A DNA stretch of 17,801 nt from an uncultured Solobacterium sp. (GTDB lineage: Bacteria > Bacillota_I > Bacilli_A > Erysipelotrichales > Erysipelotrichaceae). Numbering within the stretch: position 1 is the stretch's first letter; every line of letters starts with the position of its first letter. The stretch spans positions 1 through 17,801 of the forward strand of contig CALISH010000030.1 of assembly GCA_938041275.1 (NCBI GenBank). The letters run 5' to 3'. Below are positions 14,712 through 17,801 of this stretch, in pieces. Under the pieces are notes generated by a model, which did no database searches, was not told the origin of the DNA, and saw nothing but the letters and a program-made list of their open reading frames with translations. The translations under genes and the position numbers were made by a program.

Positions 14712-16145
14712 ATGAAAGCACCATTTTCAGAATATTTAAATACACTTGCGCCAAGTTTAAAACAATTAGTGTCTAAACTGGGCAAAGATTATGATTATGT
14801 CAGTGTTCTTTCGACAGATTCTAAGGGCTTTGCGATTCGCATCTCTCAACAGGTAAAAGTTATTAGTTCTTCCAATCTAACGACAGAACGCGGTAGTGTT
14901 GTGCGTGTCTATAAAGATGGCTTATATAGTGAATATGCATTTAATCACTTTGATGCGGATTCTATCGAGGAAACTTACCAGAAGATTAAGAAGGAACTCG
15001 ATGCACAACTTACTGTATTAAAACTAATAAAGACAGCTGTATACAACACAAAGAAATTAGAGGATGAACCACTCACACTCTTTGTGGAAAAGGAATGTGA
15101 ACAGTTACCTGAAAATACTGATATTGAAAAGTTGGTAAATGACTTAAATTCTTATTCCCTTGAGGCAATCAGTAAGGATGAACATGTTGTGGACTGTATG
15201 GTGATTGCACAATCCACACACGTTTCAAAGTTATTCTTAACTGCTAATCGTGATTTAAGACAGAGCTATGTATATTGCGAAGGGGTAGTCGCACCTATCA
15301 TCGTAATGGATGGTAAGAATGAAATTGGCTACCAAGGATTATCTGCTTTAGGTGGACCTGAAGTATTTACACAACTAAAGGATAAGATTGATTATGCAGT
15401 GAAATTTGCTAAAGAAGTATTAACTGCTGATCCAATTAAACCGGGTGAATATGACATTATCACAACACCAGAAGTATCCGGCCTTATCGCCCACGAAGCG
15501 TTTGGTCATGGTGTTGAGATGGATATGTTCGTCAAAAACCGTGCACTTGGTAAAGACTTTATCAACAAACGAGTAGGTAGTGATCTTGTGACCATGCATG
15601 AAGGTGCACTTTGTGCAGATAACGTAACTTCCTTTGCGTTTGATGATGAAGGAACACTTGCAGGAGATGTCGTTGAAATTGAAAATGGTATCTTACGCAG
15701 CGGTATTTGTGATGCCTTAAGTGCACTACGTTTAGGTGTTAAGCCAACAGGTAACGGTAAGCGTCAAAACTATGAACATAAAGTTTATACCCGTATGACA
15801 AATACACTCTTTGATTCAGGTACAGATAAGGTTGAAGATATGATTGCGTCTGTAAAACATGGATACTTACTAGAAGGTATGTCCTCTGGTATGGAAGATC
15901 CTAAGCACTGGGGTATTCAATGTATCCTCAAACTTGGACGTGAAATCAAGGATGGTAAGTTAACAGGCAAGGTTGTAGGACCAGTTATCATGACGGGATA
16001 TGTGCCAGAAGTATTAGGTAATGTTTCAATGTTATCTGGTGATCGTGGTGTCTATGGTTGTGGTGCTTGTGGTAAGGGCCACAAGGAATGGGTCAAAGTC
16101 AGTGATGGCGGACCATATTTAAAGACGAAAGGAAGATTAGGCTAA
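14712..16145 (+). CDS. tldD: Metalloprotease subunit TldD
   Basis: TldD is the zinc-bearing subunit of the cytosolic TldD/TldE heterodimer, which degrades unfolded or short peptides and in some bacteria finishes modified peptides such as microcin B17. The 477-residue protein has the expected length and the active-site motif HEAFGH (261-266), with Gly-rich SGLIA ahead of it. The conserved C-terminal block YGCGACGKGH...VSDGGPYLK carries the Cys region thought to complete the metal site. The N-terminal half shows the family's FAIRISQQVKVISSSN strand and ERGSVVRVYKDG. The ATG at 14712 follows AAAGGA by 10 bases; the ATG at 14701 opens only a 4-codon frame. Its stop shares a base with the tldE start (TAATG), so equal production of the two subunits through coupled translation is likely. 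It is divergent from the activase operon. Confidence 0.95.
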   Translation: MKAPFSEYLNTLAPSLKQLVSKLGKDYDYVSVLSTDSKGFAIRISQQVKVISSSNLTTERGSVVRVYKDGLYSEYAFNHFDADSIEETYQKIKKELDAQLTVLKLIKTAVYNTKKLEDEPLTLFVEKECEQLPENTDIEKLVNDLNSYSLEAISKDEHVVDCMVIAQSTHVSKLFLTANRDLRQSYVYCEGVVAPIIVMDGKNEIGYQGLSALGGPEVFTQLKDKIDYAVKFAKEVLTADPIKPGEYDIITTPEVSGLIAHEAFGHGVEMDMFVKNRALGKDFINKRVGSDLVTMHEGALCADNVTSFAFDDEGTLAGDVVEIENGILRSGICDALSALRLGVKPTGNGKRQNYEHKVYTRMTNTLFDSGTDKVEDMIASVKHGYLLEGMSSGMEDPKHWGIQCILKLGREIKDGKLTGKVVGPVIMTGYVPEVLGNVSMLSGDRGVYGCGACGKGHKEWVKVSDGGPYLKTKGRLG

Positions 16146-17425
16146 TGTTAGAGAAGATTATTGAAATTCTAAAAGAATCTAAAGCTGATGCTTGGGAAAT
16201 CACAGACACAAAAACACGTGGCTGGGAATTCTACTTCATTCGTCATGAACTAGATCAAAACCGTGCAAAAGATGTAGAGCATATCAAACTTACGGTTCAT
16301 CGTTCTTTGGATAACGGCGAAGCACTTGGTAGTGCAAGTGATGAAATTAATCCAACAGATTCCAGTGAAGATATTAAGCGTAAAGTAGACCAACTCATCT
16401 ACACTGCAGGCTTTGTAAAAAACAAGTCATATTCTCTTGTAAAGCCAAGTCAGGATGTAGTATCTAATCAAAAGGAAGTTGATATCGCAAAGGTCGCAGA
16501 AGACTTCATCACAACAATGCGTTCGATTCATGAAACAGAGACAGAAGATATCAATAGCTACGAAATCTTCGTTAACGAAGTAGAACGTCGTTATATAAAC
16601 TCTGAAGGTGTAGATGTTAGTGAGACTTATCCAAGTTCCATGGTAGAAGCAGTTGTAAATGCACGTAAAGATGGTCATGAAATTGAACTCTATCGTATGT
16701 ACAACTCAGGTGGTTGCGATAAAGAAGGTCTAACACGTGATGTTACGAAGACATTACAGTATGGTAAAGACCGTCTCAGTGCAGTACCTACACCAAAACT
16801 ACCTAAGATGGCAGTCATCTTTAGTACAAGCGATTCTACGAGCATCTATCAATACTTCATTCAGAAGTTAGCTGCAGGTAGCGTTTATCGTAAGCTAAGT
16901 GATTGGAAGATTGGCGAAGCTATCGCGCAAGATGTAAAGGGCGATAAGATAACATTGAAGACAGTGAAGGAATTACCAAACTCATCAGAGAACTTTAATT
17001 ATGATGATGAAGGTGCTCCAATCCGTGAAGTAACACTCTTAGACGCAAACGTTCCAACTCAATACTGGGGTGGCTGCATGTTTGCTAGTTATATGAATCT
17101 CAAGGATAGCTTCAAGATTTCTAACGTCGTTGTCTCAGGTGGACAAAAGGATGAAGCGACATTACGCACAGGAAAGTATTTAGAAGTTGTTGAATTCTCC
17201 GACTTCCAAGTTGATCCAGTTACAGGAAATGTCTTTGGTGAAATCCGTCTAGGATACTTACATGATGGAGATAAGGTGACGGTTGTTTCTGGAGGATCCT
17301 TATCTGGAAGTATGAGCGACTACGTAAAAGAACTATACATGTCCAAAGAGACAGTACAGTACAACAATCTAGTCGTACCATCTGTAACACGTTTAGAAGG
17401 CATGACAATTACAGGTGCTGAATAA
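16145..17425 (+). CDS. tldE: Metalloprotease partner subunit TldE (PmbA)
   Basis: The 426-residue protein is a full-length TldE/PmbA homologue: the same fold as TldD but without an HExxxH metal motif anywhere in it, as expected of the non-catalytic partner. Visible family features are the N-terminal YFIRHELDQNRAKDVEHIKLTVHRSL strand block, YINSEGVDVSETYPSS, a central AVIFSTSDSTSIYQYFIQKLAAGSVY segment where TldD has its metal motif, and the C-terminal DPVTGNVFGEIRLGYLHDGDKVTVVSGGSLSGSM. Its ATG overlaps the tldD stop by one base. TldE docks on TldD to form the closed proteolytic chamber, and neither is normally active alone. The gene ends 16 bases before a strong terminator, so the operon is just these two genes. 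Substrates in this organism are unknown. Confidence 0.95.
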   Translation: MLEKIIEILKESKADAWEITDTKTRGWEFYFIRHELDQNRAKDVEHIKLTVHRSLDNGEALGSASDEINPTDSSEDIKRKVDQLIYTAGFVKNKSYSLVKPSQDVVSNQKEVDIAKVAEDFITTMRSIHETETEDINSYEIFVNEVERRYINSEGVDVSETYPSSMVEAVVNARKDGHEIELYRMYNSGGCDKEGLTRDVTKTLQYGKDRLSAVPTPKLPKMAVIFSTSDSTSIYQYFIQKLAAGSVYRKLSDWKIGEAIAQDVKGDKITLKTVKELPNSSENFNYDDEGAPIREVTLLDANVPTQYWGGCMFASYMNLKDSFKISNVVVSGGQKDEATLRTGKYLEVVEFSDFQVDPVTGNVFGEIRLGYLHDGDKVTVVSGGSLSGSMSDYVKELYMSKETVQYNNLVVPSVTRLEGMTITGAE

Positions 17426-17441
17426 TCAATCTATTTCATAC

Positions 17442-17471
17442 AAGACCATGGCGAAAGTTATGGTCTTTTTT
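17442..17471 (+). terminator. Rho-independent terminator of tldD-tldE
   Basis: An 11-bp stem (17442-17452 with 17457-17467, including two G-T pairs) closes on GAAA and runs into six T's (17466-17471). Confidence 0.9.
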
Positions 17472-17499
17472 AAGTATAAAAAAAATATGATAATCTCAA

Positions 17500-17528
17500 A
17501 TGACAAAATTACAGATACTTGATAAAGT
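17500..17528 (+). promoter_or_regulatory. Likely promoter of the DUF438 gene
   Basis: ATGACA (17500-17505, 5 of 6), 17-base spacer, TAAAGT (17523-17528, 4 of 6). Transcription would begin near 17535, in the centre of the palindrome that follows. Confidence 0.45.
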
Positions 17529-17546
17529 TAGTTTGTGAAAACTAAC
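17527..17546. repeat. Palindrome at the start of the DUF438 transcript (operator or leader hairpin)
   Basis: GTTAGTTT (17527-17534) and AAACTAAC (17539-17546) are perfect 8-base inverted arms around GTGA, a GNRA-type loop. It overlaps the end of the proposed -10 and ends just before the ribosome binding site (AAGAGGTG). It may be a repressor site. An RNA hairpin role would need a start further upstream. Confidence 0.5.
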
Positions 17547-17560
17547 AAGAGGTGTCTAAC

Positions 17561-17801
17561 ATGAAAGAATATTTAAAAAATGTAAATGATGAAAAACTAA
17601 AAACAGTTTTCGAAGTACGTAATGCATATGATGCAGGGAAACTTACAATGGAAGAAGCACGTGCAATTCTCAAAGAGAAGGTACACACGTTAGAACCATA
17701 TGAAGTTGCTCTGATTGAACAAGAATTAAAAGAAGAAATTGATGATGAATGCCGTAAGGAAGACATCCAAGCGATGTTAGACTTATTCGATGGCATCTTA
17801 A
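17561..17801 (+). CDS. DUF438-type protein, N-terminal part (3' end outside window)
   Basis: An open frame of 80 codons begins at ATG 17561, 7 bases after AAGAGGTG, and runs off the right edge. The visible residues are all helical and charged: MKEYLKNVNDEKLKTVFEVR, then AGKLTMEEARAILKEKVHTLEPYEVALIEQELKE and CRKEDIQAMLDLFDGIL. The helix pattern, with an E-A-R-x-x-L-K-E-K-V-x-x-L-x-P-Y-E-V segment followed by an Asp/Ile-rich 'EDIQ-LCDLF'-like end, fits the N-terminal DUF438 domain, which in full-length proteins usually precedes hemerythrin-like and PAS domains and is thought to sense redox state or a metal. Those later domains cannot be seen here. The assignment rests on this pattern alone. 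Its own promoter and a palindrome precede it, and a terminator separates it from tldE. Confidence 0.72.
   Translation, partial: MKEYLKNVNDEKLKTVFEVRNAYDAGKLTMEEARAILKEKVHTLEPYEVALIEQELKEEIDDECRKEDIQAMLDLFDGIL

Noticed and set aside
14521..14754. N-terminal extension of the activase to 14754
   Set aside because: It would overlap the divergent tldD start and the promoter region. The ATG at 14520 has AGAGGAGG and begins the ATPase fold.
17527..17546. Rex-type operator
   Set aside because: Only one TTGTGA half-site is present; the full TTGTGAA...TTCACAA form is missing.
1..17801. tRNA or rRNA genes, CRISPR arrays, insertion sequences, phage genes
   Set aside because: None seen on either strand; coding density leaves no long gap, the longest being about 190 bases (14521-14711).

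Overview
The window is a compact, low-GC stretch of a Gram-positive chromosome with strong AGGAGG-type ribosome binding sites, short intergenic gaps, and 1-base stop/start overlaps between paired genes. The gene content (a class B PBP with a SEDS partner, a 2-hydroxyacyl-CoA dehydratase-type activase, TldD/TldE, a DUF438 protein) fits an anaerobic fermentative Firmicute. Erysipelotrichia or a related clostridial lineage is my best guess, but it is an inference from gene style, not a proven assignment. There are no rRNA or tRNA genes, insertion sequences, phage genes or CRISPR arrays that I can see.

Layout. 2-1976 (+): the tail of a HAD-IB phosphatase, a Nudix hydrolase, and a UPF0158 domain fused to a GNAT acetyltransferase, closely packed as an operon. 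A hairpin closes this operon and the convergent one. 1998-4785 (-): a SEDS (FtsW/RodA-type) glycosyltransferase followed by an overlapping class B penicillin-binding protein, a dedicated cell-wall polymerase/transpeptidase pair. 4939-7518 (+): aldose 1-epimerase (galM) and a cytosolic GH32 sucrose-6-phosphate hydrolase, a small sugar-use unit ending in a clear terminator. 7622-10262 (+): an XRE-type regulator with a TPR-like C-terminal region, then an orphan half-size ABC exporter whose AT-rich codon use differs from all its neighbours. 10331-14520 (-): a two-gene unit made of a large protein with two HgdC/BcrAD-type ATPase modules plus a DUF2229-like region, and a small HgdB-like cysteine protein. 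14712-17425 (+): tldD-tldE, the two subunits of the TldD/TldE metalloprotease, closed by a terminator. 17561-end (+): the start of a DUF438-type protein.

The points most worth a second look are: the two-module activase, where both modules keep a Cys pair exactly 39 residues apart and the HgdB-like partner is a separate, translationally coupled gene; a terminator-like hairpin in that operon's leader; the foreign-looking ABC exporter with an atypical nucleotide-binding domain behind an XRE regulator; and several palindromes at promoters (galM/SEDS divergence, DUF438 gene). I did not find a clearly new multi-gene system. These are candidates, graded accordingly.
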